Source of the DNA: Streptomyces muensis
Lineage (GTDB): Bacteria > Actinomycetota > Actinomycetes > Streptomycetales > Streptomycetaceae
Assembly: GCF_021474425.1 (NCBI RefSeq)
Contig: NZ_JAKEIP010000039.1
Span: forward strand, 1 to 50,620
DNA length: 50,620 nt
Direction: 5' to 3'
Shown: one piece after another, positions 7,189-14,967 of the stretch
Numbering within the stretch: position 1 is the first letter of the stretch
Layout: the number at the start of each line of letters is the position of its first letter
Program-made: the position numbers and the translations under genes
Notes under the pieces: model-generated
Databases searched by the model: none
What the model was told of the DNA's origin: nothing
Seen by the model: only the letters and a program-made list of their open reading frames with translations

Positions 7189-7695
7189 ATGGCCGTCAGC
7201 GCAGACGGAGTGTCGGTGGGTGCGGTGCAGGGGGCGGACGCCCCGGCGCGGAGCGAGCCGGAGAGGCGGACACGGCGGGAGGTGGCGCGGGTGCTGTTCG
7301 CCTCCGCGGCCGTCGCGCTCGCCCCGGTCGTCACCGCCTCCCGGCCCGCACGGCCGGCGGACGTGCAGCCGGACACCGGCACCCCCTTCGACGAGACCTA
7401 CCGCGGCCGCCGCATCCAGGGCGCGCCTCTTCCCCTCCAGGGCCTCTCCGCCCTCGGAGCCGAGTGGCAGGTCACCGTGGACGGTCGGCCGCTGCATCTG
7501 ATGCGCCGTGCCGACGGCACCTGGCTGAGCATGGTCGACCACTACAGCTGGTACCGGACCCCGCTGGAGGCGACCCGCGCGGCCGTCGACGAGCTCGGTC
7601 CGCTGCGGCGGCTGCGTGACCTGGCCCCCGGGCCGTTCGACGGCGGGCACCCGCACGGGCCGCACGGGGAGGCGCAGCATGGTGTACGTGCGTAA
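7189..7695 (+). CDS. melC1: Tyrosinase copper chaperone/cofactor MelC1
   Basis: 168 residues. MelC1 proteins bind apotyrosinase, deliver copper and carry it out through the Tat pathway. Here the N-region has a twin-arginine motif (TRREVAR), a hydrophobic stretch and an Ala/Pro-rich cleavage zone. The conserved core is FDETYRGRRIQG and MVDHYSWYRTPLEATRAAVDELG, including the conserved His of the VDHYSWY block. The C-terminus is His-rich (HPHGPHGEAQHG), which fits metal handling. A ribosome binding site CGAGGAG precedes the ATG. The gene overlaps the tyrosinase gene by 17 bases, as expected for a 1:1 complex. Confidence 0.92.
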   Translation: MAVSADGVSVGAVQGADAPARSEPERRTRREVARVLFASAAVALAPVVTASRPARPADVQPDTGTPFDETYRGRRIQGAPLPLQGLSALGAEWQVTVDGRPLHLMRRADGTWLSMVDHYSWYRTPLEATRAAVDELGPLRRLRDLAPGPFDGGHPHGPHGEAQHGVRA

Positions 7696-8539
7696 GAACG
7701 TCAGCAAGCTGACGCGCACCGAACGGCGGCGGTTCGTCGAGGCGCTGCTGGAGGTCAAACGCAGCGGCGAGTACGACGAGTTCGTACGGCTGCACATCGC
7801 GCACTTCCGCGGGGACGGCGACCGCGGCCTGCGCGCCGCCCACATGACGCCCTCCTTCCTGCCCTGGCACCGGCGGTTCGTGCTGGACCTGGAGAACGCC
7901 CTGCGCCGGGTCGACGACTCGGTGACGGTGCCGTACTGGGACTGGACCCGGAACCGTTCGACCACCTCGGTCCCGTGGACCGACGATCTGCTCGGCGGCA
8001 ACGGGCGGCCCGTGGACCGGCAGGTGATGAGCGGGCCGTTCGCCTACGCGACGGGCAACTGGACCCTGCGGGCGAGGATCACCAACGTCGAGTTCCTCAC
8101 CCGGGACCTGGGCCGCTCGCGCCGGCCGATCGACCTGCCCACCCGGGACGATCTGAACTGGGCGCTGAAGGACCCCGTCTACGACGTCTCCCCGTGGGAC
8201 TCCACGGTGACCAAGGGCTTCCGCAACAAGATGGAGGGGTGGGGCAGCAGCAACAACCCCTGGCGCAACCACAACCGGGTCCATCGCTGGGTCGGCGGCG
8301 CCATGCTCGGCGGCGCGTCCGTCAACGACCCCGTCTTCTGGCTGGTCCACGCCTTCATGGACATGCAGTGGCAGCGCTGGCAGCGGCGGCACCGCAAACA
8401 CCGCTATGCGCCGGCGAAGCCGCCGGGCCGGAACAGCGCCCAGTACGGCCGGATCGTCGCCCGGCACGAGAAGCTGCCACCGTGGGACGTCACTCCGGAC
8501 GAGCTGGAGGACATGTCCGCGATCTATCGGTACGGGTGA
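7679..8539 (+). CDS. melC2: Tyrosinase (type 3 copper monooxygenase)
   Basis: 286 residues. The enzyme oxidises phenols and catechols to quinones for melanin or related products. The dicopper ligands are visible: CuA His39, His55 and His64 (PWHRRF), CuB His198, His202 (NHNRVH) and His224 (DPVFWLVHAFMD, a full match to the tyrosinase pattern). Glu186 is the likely water-keeper and Asn199 follows the first CuB His, both typical of true tyrosinases. In the classical Streptomyces enzyme a second His precedes the last ligand; here it is Val223. The start is the ATG at 7679 after GGGGAGG. A more distant extracellular paralogue (MelD-type) or an o-aminophenol oxidase is also possible. Confidence 0.9.
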   Translation: MVYVRKNVSKLTRTERRRFVEALLEVKRSGEYDEFVRLHIAHFRGDGDRGLRAAHMTPSFLPWHRRFVLDLENALRRVDDSVTVPYWDWTRNRSTTSVPWTDDLLGGNGRPVDRQVMSGPFAYATGNWTLRARITNVEFLTRDLGRSRRPIDLPTRDDLNWALKDPVYDVSPWDSTVTKGFRNKMEGWGSSNNPWRNHNRVHRWVGGAMLGGASVNDPVFWLVHAFMDMQWQRWQRRHRKHRYAPAKPPGRNSAQYGRIVARHEKLPPWDVTPDELEDMSAIYRYG

Positions 8540-8562
8540 GAGATCCACCGGTACGGGTGAGA
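8528..8562. repeat. Tandem duplication of the tyrosinase 3' end
   Basis: CGGTACGGGTGAGA occurs at 8528-8541 and again at 8549-8562, period 21. The first copy contains the tyrosinase stop codon. It looks like a slippage duplication. Confidence 0.7.
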
Positions 8563-8619
8563 CCGGGCCCCGCCGAAAAATCGCTCAGCCCCGCGGCCCG
8601 CGCCCCTTAGCCTCGGGGC

Positions 8620-9198
8620 ATGGCAACCGATCCGACGGAACAACTGGTCCGACTGTTCTCCGAGGAGAGCCGGGTACGTGCCTTCGCCGCGGTGGCGCTG
8701 GGCGCGGGCAGCGCCGAGCAGGTCGCCCGGGCGGCGGGGCTGCCCGCGCGGGAGACGGCCACGGCGTTGCTGCGGCTGCGGGAGCAGGGCGTGGTGACGA
8801 CCGGCGACGACGGGGAACTGGGCGTGGCGTACGGCCTGTTCAAGGAGTACGCGCGAACGGCGGCCCGGCGGGAGCGCGACACCGGGGACGCCGGGAGCCG
8901 CGCGACCGGGGAGCGGCAGGCCGCCGACCTGGTCCTGCGGACCTTCGTCCGGGACGGCCGGCTGGTCCGGCTGCCCGCGCGGTGGACCCGTAAGAAGCTC
9001 GTGCTGCGGCACATCGCCGAGCAGACCTTCGAGCCGGGCGTCGAGTACCCGGAGCGCACCGTCAACGACAAGCTGCGCCCCTGGTGCGAGGACAGCGACG
9101 ACATCGACCATGTGACGCTCCGCCGCTATCTGGTGGACCTGCACCATCTGCACCGGAGCGAGGGCGTCTACCGACGGCCGACCGAGACCGCCGCTTAG
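8620..9198 (+). CDS. DUF2087-type winged-helix transcriptional regulator
   Basis: 192 residues. The N-terminal 70 residues look like a winged-helix DNA-binding domain (ARAAGLPARETATALLRLREQGVV). The C-terminal 85 residues match the DUF2087 pattern: an FVRDGRLVRLPARWTRKK segment, then the R-T-V-N-D-K-L and TLRRYLVDLHHL blocks. TAGCCT ends 6 bases before the ATG and there is no ribosome binding site, so translation is probably leaderless. Its target is unknown. The stop overlaps the stop of the converging dehydrogenase gene in the four bases TTAG, leaving no room for a terminator between them. Confidence 0.75.
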   Translation: MATDPTEQLVRLFSEESRVRAFAAVALGAGSAEQVARAAGLPARETATALLRLREQGVVTTGDDGELGVAYGLFKEYARTAARRERDTGDAGSRATGERQAADLVLRTFVRDGRLVRLPARWTRKKLVLRHIAEQTFEPGVEYPERTVNDKLRPWCEDSDDIDHVTLRRYLVDLHHLHRSEGVYRRPTETAA

Positions 9199-10154
9199 GG
9201 CAGCCGTCGTACCGGTGCACCCGCCAGGTACGCCTGGATGTCCTCGACCGCCTGGCCGTAGTACGTCGCGTAGTTGGCCTGGGAGACATAGCCCAGGTGG
9301 GGTGTGGCGAGCAGTCGGGGGGCCGTGCGCATCGGGTGGTCGGCGGGGAGGGGCTCGACGTCGAAGACGTCCACGCCGGCGCCGGCGATGCGGCCCTCGT
9401 GCAGGGCGCTCAGCAGGGCGTCCTGGTCGACGATCGCCGCGCGGGAGGTGTTGACCAGATACGCCGTCGGCTTGAGCAGGGCGATCTCGGCGGGCCCGAG
9501 GAGGCCGCGGGTGCGGTCGCTGAGGGCGAGGTGGATCGAGACGAAGTCGCTGTCGGCGAGCAGGTCCTCCTTGGAGGCGGCCAGGTGGACGCCCACCTCG
9601 TCGGCGTACTCCTTGGTCAGGTTCTGGCTCCAGGCCGTGACGTGCATGCCGAAGGCGAGGCCGACGCGGGCCACACGGCTGCCGATCTTGCCGAGGCCCA
9701 GCAGTCCGAGGCGGCGCCCGTGCAGGTCGGCGCCGACCGTCTGCTGCCAGGGCCCGCCGGAGCGCAGGGCGTTGCTCTCCTCGACCAGCCCGCGGGCCAG
9801 GCCCAGCAGCAGCGCCCAGGTGAGTTCGACGGGCGGGGTGGAGGTGCTGGCCGTGCCGCAGACCGTGACGCCGTGCGCCTCGGCGGCGGCGTAGTCGATG
9901 ACCGTGTTGCGCATGCCGGAGGCGATGAGCAGCTTCAGCCGGGGGAGCCGGGCGATCAGGGAGGCGGGGAAGGGGACGCGTTCGCGCAGGGTGACCACGA
10001 TGTCGAAGTCGGCGAGGGCCGCGGCCAGGGTGTCCTCGTCGGGGAAGTGGGTGGTGAAGGGCACGACCTCCACGTCGTCCGCGAGCGGTGACCAGTCGGC
10101 GGCCTTCGTCGCCACGTTCTGGAAGTCGTCGAGCACAGCACAGCGCAGCCGCAC
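9195..10154 (-). CDS. D-2-hydroxyacid dehydrogenase (NAD-dependent)
   Basis: 319 residues of the D-isomer 2-hydroxyacid dehydrogenase family. The NAD-binding Rossmann motif GLGKIGSRVA sits at 153-162. The catalytic triad is present: Arg238 (NTSRAAIVDQ), Glu267 (VDVFDVEPLP) and His286 (LLATPHLGYV). The open frame extends to 10331, but the GTG at 10154 is preceded by GGAGAGGAA and starts the conserved VLDDFQ strand, so the longer form is unlikely. Family members reduce 2-keto acids or oxidise D-hydroxy acids such as glycerate; the substrate here is not evident. It is transcribed divergently from the epimerase-like gene, with 167 bases between them. Confidence 0.88.
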   Translation of the reverse strand: MRLRCAVLDDFQNVATKAADWSPLADDVEVVPFTTHFPDEDTLAAALADFDIVVTLRERVPFPASLIARLPRLKLLIASGMRNTVIDYAAAEAHGVTVCGTASTSTPPVELTWALLLGLARGLVEESNALRSGGPWQQTVGADLHGRRLGLLGLGKIGSRVARVGLAFGMHVTAWSQNLTKEYADEVGVHLAASKEDLLADSDFVSIHLALSDRTRGLLGPAEIALLKPTAYLVNTSRAAIVDQDALLSALHEGRIAGAGVDVFDVEPLPADHPMRTAPRLLATPHLGYVSQANYATYYGQAVEDIQAYLAGAPVRRLP

Positions 10155-10321
10155 GGGGGTTCCTCTCCATGGCCGGGGCACCGACCGGACCGACTCTACG
10201 GAACGGGTCCGACAACCGGGGTGGTGGGTGCGGCGCGCCCGGGCCCGATTGACCGGCGGCGGGTCCGTCACCGACTGTTGATCACGGCGCGCGGACCGGC
10301 CGGCCACAGGGAGGACCCACC

Positions 10322-11302
10322 TTGTCACCACGCATCCTCGTCACCGGAGGCAGCGGCTTCATAGGCGGCCATGTCGTCGCGGCCGTACAGGAGTCGCGGG
10401 GCGGCGACACACCGCCCCCGGTCCGGCTCGTGTTACGCGATCCGGCGAGGCCGCCACGGGGACCCGGCCCCGCCGGCACCCCGGCGCCGGACGTCGTACG
10501 CGCCGACCTGACCGACCCCTCGTCCCTGCGCGGTGTCTGCGACGGCGTCGACGTCGTCCTGCACTGCGCCTCCCACATCGGCTCCGACGCACGCCTCACC
10601 GAGGCCGTCAACGACCATGGCACCCGCGCCCTCGTCGAGGAGGCGACACGCGCCGGAGTGGCCCGCGTCGTGTACGTGAGTACGGCCGCCGTGTACGGAC
10701 GAGGACCCTTCACCGCAGCGCTCCCGGGCGGACCGCCGCTCGCGCCCGCCTCACCGACCAGCCGTTCCCGTGCCGCCGCCGAGCGGCATGTGCTGGACGC
10801 GGGCGGGGTCGTGCTGCGCCCGCACCTGGTGCTCGGCGCCGGCGACCGGTGGGTGGTGCCCGGACTGGCCGGCGTGCTGGGACTGCTGTCGGCGCGCCTG
10901 AAGGGGTGCCCCGCCCGGCACTCCGTCGTCGACGTACGGGCGTTGGGACGTGCCGTGCTCGCCGCCGGGCTGTCGGAGCGGGAACTGTCGGGCGTGCACC
11001 ACGTCAACCACCCCGAGCCGGTGGGCACTTCGGAGCTGCTCGACACGGTGGCCGACCTGCTCGACCTGCACCTGCCCGGCGCCCCGCCGGACATCGCCGA
11101 GGCCCGGACCCGGCTCGCCGGGCAGCCGCGCGCACTGCACCACCTCGACATGCTCGCCGTGGACCACTGGTTCGCGGACGACGGGTTCTGGGCCGGTGCG
11201 GGGGTGGATCCCGGGGCCGGGTTCGCGGCGGGGCTGGCCGAACACGCGGGGTGGTACCGGCAGTTCCTGGACGGCTCCACCACGGACTCGGGGGTCTCGT
11301 GA
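10322..11302 (+). CDS. NAD-dependent epimerase/dehydratase-like protein with altered active site
   Basis: 326 residues of the extended SDR fold. The nucleotide motif GGSGFIGGH is at 9-17, and VSTAAVYG (119-126) is the usual serine/threonine strand. The region that normally reads Y-x-x-x-K is SPTSRSRAAAE, where the Tyr aligns with Thr146 and the Lys with Arg150, so the standard catalytic pair is missing. It may be a non-catalytic NAD-binding or regulatory member, or work by another mechanism. The start is TTG at 10322 with GGGAGGA upstream. The stop overlaps the next start (GTGA), so it is co-translated with the SDR. Confidence 0.8.
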   Translation: MSPRILVTGGSGFIGGHVVAAVQESRGGDTPPPVRLVLRDPARPPRGPGPAGTPAPDVVRADLTDPSSLRGVCDGVDVVLHCASHIGSDARLTEAVNDHGTRALVEEATRAGVARVVYVSTAAVYGRGPFTAALPGGPPLAPASPTSRSRAAAERHVLDAGGVVLRPHLVLGAGDRWVVPGLAGVLGLLSARLKGCPARHSVVDVRALGRAVLAAGLSERELSGVHHVNHPEPVGTSELLDTVADLLDLHLPGAPPDIAEARTRLAGQPRALHHLDMLAVDHWFADDGFWAGAGVDPGAGFAAGLAEHAGWYRQFLDGSTTDSGVS

Positions 11303-12090
11303 ACGACGAACGCGCACTGGCGGGCAAGATCGCGCTGGTCACGGGGGCCGGCCGGGGCATCGGCCGGGGCATCGCCACCCGGCTCGCCCGTGACGGGGCG
11401 CTGGTCGGCGTCCACTACGGGCGCAGTGAGGCCGCCGCCCTGGAGGTCGTGAAGGAGATACGGCGCGGCGGCGGGCGGGCCTTCGCGCTCGGGGCCGAGC
11501 TCGGGGTGCCCGGTGACGCCGACGCGGTCTTCGAGGCCTTCGACGCCGGGCTGCGCGAGGAGCGGGGCGAGGCGGCGGCGGGGGCCGAGGGCTCGTTGGA
11601 CATCCTGGTGAACAACGCGGGGGCGAGCGGTTCGGGGCCGGTGGGGCAGGCGGTGCCCGAGGTCTTCGACCGCATGATCGCCGTCAACGCCAAGGCGCCG
11701 TTCTTCCTCGTGCAGAACGCGCTGCCGCGGATGCGCGACGGCGGCCGTATCGTCAACGTCTCCTCGCTCGCCTCGCGGCGCGCCTTTCCCGAGTCGCTCG
11801 CGTACGCCATGTCCAAGGGCGCGCTGGACACGATGACCCTGGCGCTGGCGAAGGAACTCGGTCCTCGCGGCATCACCGTCAACGCGGTCGGGCCTGGGTT
11901 CGTCGAGACGGACATGAACGCCCGGCGCAGGACGACGCCCGAGGCACGGGCCGACCTGGCCGCACGCTCGGTCTTCGGCCGGATCGGCAGACCCTCCGAC
12001 GTGGCGGACGTGGTGGCCTTCCTCGCCTCCGACGACTCCCGCTGGATCACCGGTCAGTATCTGGACGTCAGCGGGGGCACCGACCTGTGA
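11299..12090 (+). CDS. Short-chain dehydrogenase/reductase (classical SDR)
   Basis: 263 residues from the GTG at 11299. The NAD(P) motif TGAGRGIG is at 15-22, NNAG at 105-108, Asn130 in helix 4, and the catalytic Ser156, Tyr169 and Lys173 (YAMSK) are intact. The C-terminal ending GQYLDVSGGTDL is typical of FabG-like reductases. An unusually long loop rich in Glu and Ala (about residues 87-99) precedes the fourth strand. It is coupled to the epimerase-like gene by a 4-base overlap, so the two proteins probably act on one small-molecule pathway. Substrate unknown. Confidence 0.88.
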   Translation: MNDERALAGKIALVTGAGRGIGRGIATRLARDGALVGVHYGRSEAAALEVVKEIRRGGGRAFALGAELGVPGDADAVFEAFDAGLREERGEAAAGAEGSLDILVNNAGASGSGPVGQAVPEVFDRMIAVNAKAPFFLVQNALPRMRDGGRIVNVSSLASRRAFPESLAYAMSKGALDTMTLALAKELGPRGITVNAVGPGFVETDMNARRRTTPEARADLAARSVFGRIGRPSDVADVVAFLASDDSRWITGQYLDVSGGTDL

Positions 12091-12165
12091 CGGCGTGACA
12101 GATTGCATCCGCAACTGGCATGCTCACGGTCGCGATCATTGTCGACATCGGGGGCGGCGGAAACG

Positions 12166-12507
12166 ATGAGCACAGGGCCTGGAGGGTTCTCGGCGCGTGC
12201 CGAGTCCATCGACGGCAGTTCGCATCTGCTGAACGAGCTGGCCGGACTGCTGTATGCCGGGCGCATGGACGGCGAGAACGCCACGCAGTGCCGCGTGCCG
12301 CGCTCCCATCCCCAAGTGGCCGAGGCGGTCGAGGACTTCGCCCGCTACGCGCAGGACCAGTACGGCGACCTGGTGGCGTTGCTGTCGGCGCTGTCGACCA
12401 GGCTGCGGTCGACCGGGAACGCGTACGTCCAGGCGGACGCGAGCGCGCGGCGCGCGATGGACGACCTGCTCGACAACGGCCGTTACGTCGCGCCCGAGGA
12501 CCGGTGA
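12166..12507 (+). CDS. Small helical ESX/EspC-like protein
   Basis: 113 residues, predicted almost all alpha-helical. The pattern LLSALSTRLRSTGNAYVQADASA followed by an Ala-rich helix is like the EspC/WXG100-type small proteins of type VII secretion loci, where residues before the last helix read A-Y-x-x-x-D. It has no signal peptide, as expected for such substrates. The ATG at 12166 was chosen over an upstream open frame because protein-like sequence begins there. The stop overlaps a GTG of the next gene, so the two are translationally coupled. No ESX ATPase is in the window, so type VII export is inference. Confidence 0.6.
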   Translation: MSTGPGGFSARAESIDGSSHLLNELAGLLYAGRMDGENATQCRVPRSHPQVAEAVEDFARYAQDQYGDLVALLSALSTRLRSTGNAYVQADASARRAMDDLLDNGRYVAPEDR

Positions 12508-12512
12508 GCGCC

Positions 12513-13857
12513 ATGGCCTACCGTGCGGACGTGGAGTTCCTCGACGCGTCGAACCCACAGCTGATCGAACGGACCGCGGCCGAGTACGGCCGTCTGCACA
12601 CCCTCCTGGCCTCGTGCGACGACGACTTCCGCAAGGCCGGCAAGGTCGAGTGGGAGAGCGAACACCGCGAGCGCTACACCAGGCGCCTGAAGGAGGCGCT
12701 CGAACTGGCGGAGCATCTCGCGGCCGCCTTCAGACGCGTACGGCAGGCGTTGGACGACTACGCCACGGCCGTCGAGCGGGCCAAAGGGCACTTCGAGAGC
12801 GGGCGCACCACCGAGGACCGGCTGGTCGAGGTGATGTCCCGGGAGGCGCGGGCGATCACTCCCACGGCACGCGCCGCCGAGCCGCTGCGGCAGTGGGAGG
12901 ACCTGCGCGCCACGACCGGCTTCCTCGACTGGGCCGCCGAACTCACCGTCGACGTGGACGCGATCCGCGAGGAGGCCCAGCAGTACTACGACGCCACCAA
13001 GGGCCACTACGGCGACGCCGAACGCGTGGAGTCCGCGGCCCGGGAGGACTGCGTGCACGAGATACGGGCGGCCCTGCGGTCCCTGCCGGACTTCCGCGGC
13101 GGGGACAGCGGCTACCCGGCGCTGCTGGCCGGCGCGGTGGACGCGCTGCGCCGGGAGGTGGGCGAGGCCGGCCGCGACCCGAACACCCAGCTGCCCGGCA
13201 CCGGCACGAAGGCCGACTCGATCCCCGGGGTGTCGGGCGACACGCCGGTCTCACCGTCGCTGCAGCGCATCCGGGACAGGCTCGCGCGTCTGCCGGGCGC
13301 GCAGGACCACTACCTGTATCTGCCGTCCGACGACGACGCCGGCCGCCGCGAGTACATCTCGGGCAACAGGGCGTTGATCAACGACGCCGCGCACAGCTCC
13401 GGGCTGCCTCCCGAGATGGTGGCGGGCATCGCCTGGATGGAGGTCGAGGGCGACCCTTCCTGGATCGACGAGGCCGCCTACGGCGTACGCCGTCACCTTC
13501 CCGGCACCGGAGAAGCGGACCAGACCTCCATGGGCCCGATCGCCATCCAGGTACGCCGGTCCGCCGAAGTGCTCGGCTACGACCCGCAGAACCTCACCGA
13601 CGCCCAGCGCGAAGAGGTCGTCAACGCCTCCAAGGACCCTGGGCAGAACATCTACATCGCCTCGGAGTACCTCGCCCAGCTCAAGGCCGAGAGCGAGTTC
13701 GCCGACGTACCGCCGGAGCGGATGACCAGAGCACAGATGCAGGAACTCGCGGCACGCTACAACGGCGGGCCCTACTACCGCAGCGACGACGCCCAGCGGT
13801 ACGGACGCGGATTCGACGACCACGTCGAGGACGCGAAGCGGGCGCTGGAGTCATGAC
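12513..13857 (+). CDS. Helical WXG-like domain fused to a lysozyme-like domain
   Basis: 447 residues ending at the TGA at 13854-13856. Residues 1-160 are a long helical domain with a W-x-S-E motif (Trp47) that resembles WXG100-type secretion domains. Residues about 280-447 look like a lytic transglycosylase/lysozyme fold: the candidate catalytic Glu310 in IAWMEVEGDPSW, then SMGPIAIQ (339-346) where the family has its G-x-M-Q-I segment, and ARYNGGP (414-420) matching the A-x-Y-N-A-G-P motif. The chosen ATG is 12 bases from GAGGA; an overlapping GTG at 12504 is an alternative. This is probably a peptidoglycan-active effector or remodelling enzyme, exported without a Sec signal. Confidence 0.6.
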
Positions 13858-14173
13858 CGGGTCGTCGGCGCGGTCACGGGCCTCGCGACTGAAAGGCGCC
13901 GCCTGCGCGGTCCTGCTGGTCACGGGCTTCCTCGTGGCAGCGGCCGCCACCACCGTCGCCTACCTGTCGAACCCGCTCGGCCCCTGGGACCACCAGGCGT
14001 ACGACCACATCCACCTCTTCGGAACCATCGCCCTCGCCTCCGCCGTGCTCACCGCACCGGTCACCGTCCTTGCGGTGGCACGCCGCTGGCTGCGGCCGTG
14101 GTGGCTGGTGCCGTGCGCGGCGCTCACGCTGGCGGCCTGGGGCCGCCTGACCGTGTTCCTCCCGGCGCGCTGA
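13853..14173 (+). CDS. Small membrane protein coupled to the lysozyme-like gene
   Basis: 106 residues with a basic N-terminus and three membrane segments, near residues 17-39, 55-77 and 84-103. The ATG overlaps the previous stop as ATGA, so the protein is made together with the lysozyme-like protein. By position it could be an immunity protein, a membrane anchor or an export helper. The sequence itself shows no recognised domain. Confidence 0.7.
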   Translation: MTGSSARSRASRLKGAACAVLLVTGFLVAAAATTVAYLSNPLGPWDHQAYDHIHLFGTIALASAVLTAPVTVLAVARRWLRPWWLVPCAALTLAAWGRLTVFLPAR

Positions 14174-14177
14174 CCGT

Positions 14178-14192
14178 CTTGCATAATGCAAG
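14178..14192 (+). promoter_or_regulatory. Perfect inverted repeat overlapping a likely promoter
   Basis: CTTGCAT-A-ATGCAAG is a 7-1-7 perfect inverted repeat. It contains CATAAT, a plausible -10 hexamer, and lies 28 bases before the ATG at 14220. This suits a repressor operator over the promoter of the membrane protein gene. Confidence 0.5.
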
Positions 14193-14219
14193 CGAATTGC
14201 GCGAAGAAGGAGGGCAGCC

Positions 14220-14921
14220 ATGCGCCGAGGACGTCGCCCGTCGGCCACGGCGGAGCCGCACCTCATGGCGCATCTGCGGAGCACGGTGTGGGGCCCGGCG
14301 GAGTTCGTCGGTCGGCCGCCGTGGTGGCTGGTCGGCGAGGGCGTCGTCGCCGGTGTGCTCGGCGCCGCCTCGATCGTCGGAGCGGCCCTGTTCGGCGCCT
14401 GGACGGGACGGCCCGCGCTGGCGGACGGCGAGGCCGGTGTGGTGTGCGCCCTCGCTCTCGTCGTGTACCTGCTGCTGATGGGGGCCGGGCGAGCACTGGT
14501 GGGCGTCGTCGCCGTGTTCGGCGTCTGCCTCGCGCTGCAGGCGCCGCAGGCCGCGGCGGGTGTGGTGCTGGCGGAACGGGGGCGCGTGGAGTCCGTGGTC
14601 GTGACGTCCGTCCACGGCGGCGGGACGGCCGACGGCGGGCCCGGCCGCTATTTGTGTGCGGTGACCGACCGCAACGGTGTGCCGCTCCGGGTGCGCATCT
14701 GGCGCGGCTGCGAGCAGACCACCCGGCCCGGGGACGCGCTCGCCGTCGTGTACGACCCGGAAGGCCGGCTGCCCCCGCGCGGTGTCGATCAGCACACCGG
14801 CGCGCTGGGCGCGCTGCGCGGACTGTCCGGCTGGGCCGCCGCGCTGGTCGCCGCGAGCGTGGTCGCCACGGTCCGCTCGTACCGGCTGTCCGTGCCGCCA
14901 CCGGAACGGGTGACCCCGTAG
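14220..14921 (+). CDS. Membrane protein of unknown function
   Basis: 233 residues with membrane segments at about 37-60, 72-90, 91-112 and 197-218. Between the third and last segments is a soluble region of about 80 residues with two cysteines (YLCAVTD and RGCEQTT) that resembles a small beta-rich domain. A good ribosome binding site, AAGGAGGG, lies upstream. No family recognised. The three 17-bp repeats at its 3' end contain its stop codon. Confidence 0.7.
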   Translation: MRRGRRPSATAEPHLMAHLRSTVWGPAEFVGRPPWWLVGEGVVAGVLGAASIVGAALFGAWTGRPALADGEAGVVCALALVVYLLLMGAGRALVGVVAVFGVCLALQAPQAAAGVVLAERGRVESVVVTSVHGGGTADGGPGRYLCAVTDRNGVPLRVRIWRGCEQTTRPGDALAVVYDPEGRLPPRGVDQHTGALGALRGLSGWAAALVAASVVATVRSYRLSVPPPERVTP

Positions 14922-14957
14922 CGGGAGTGACCCCGTGGCGGGCGTGACCCGGTGGCC
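14907..14957. repeat. Three 17-bp tandem repeats at a gene end
   Basis: Units at 14907-14923, 14924-14940 and 14941-14957 share the core GTGACCC-GT-GC. The first unit contains the TAG stop of the membrane protein gene. The array ends 11 bases before the stop of the converging regulator gene. Confidence 0.7.
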
Positions 14958-14967
14958 GGTGCGGTCT

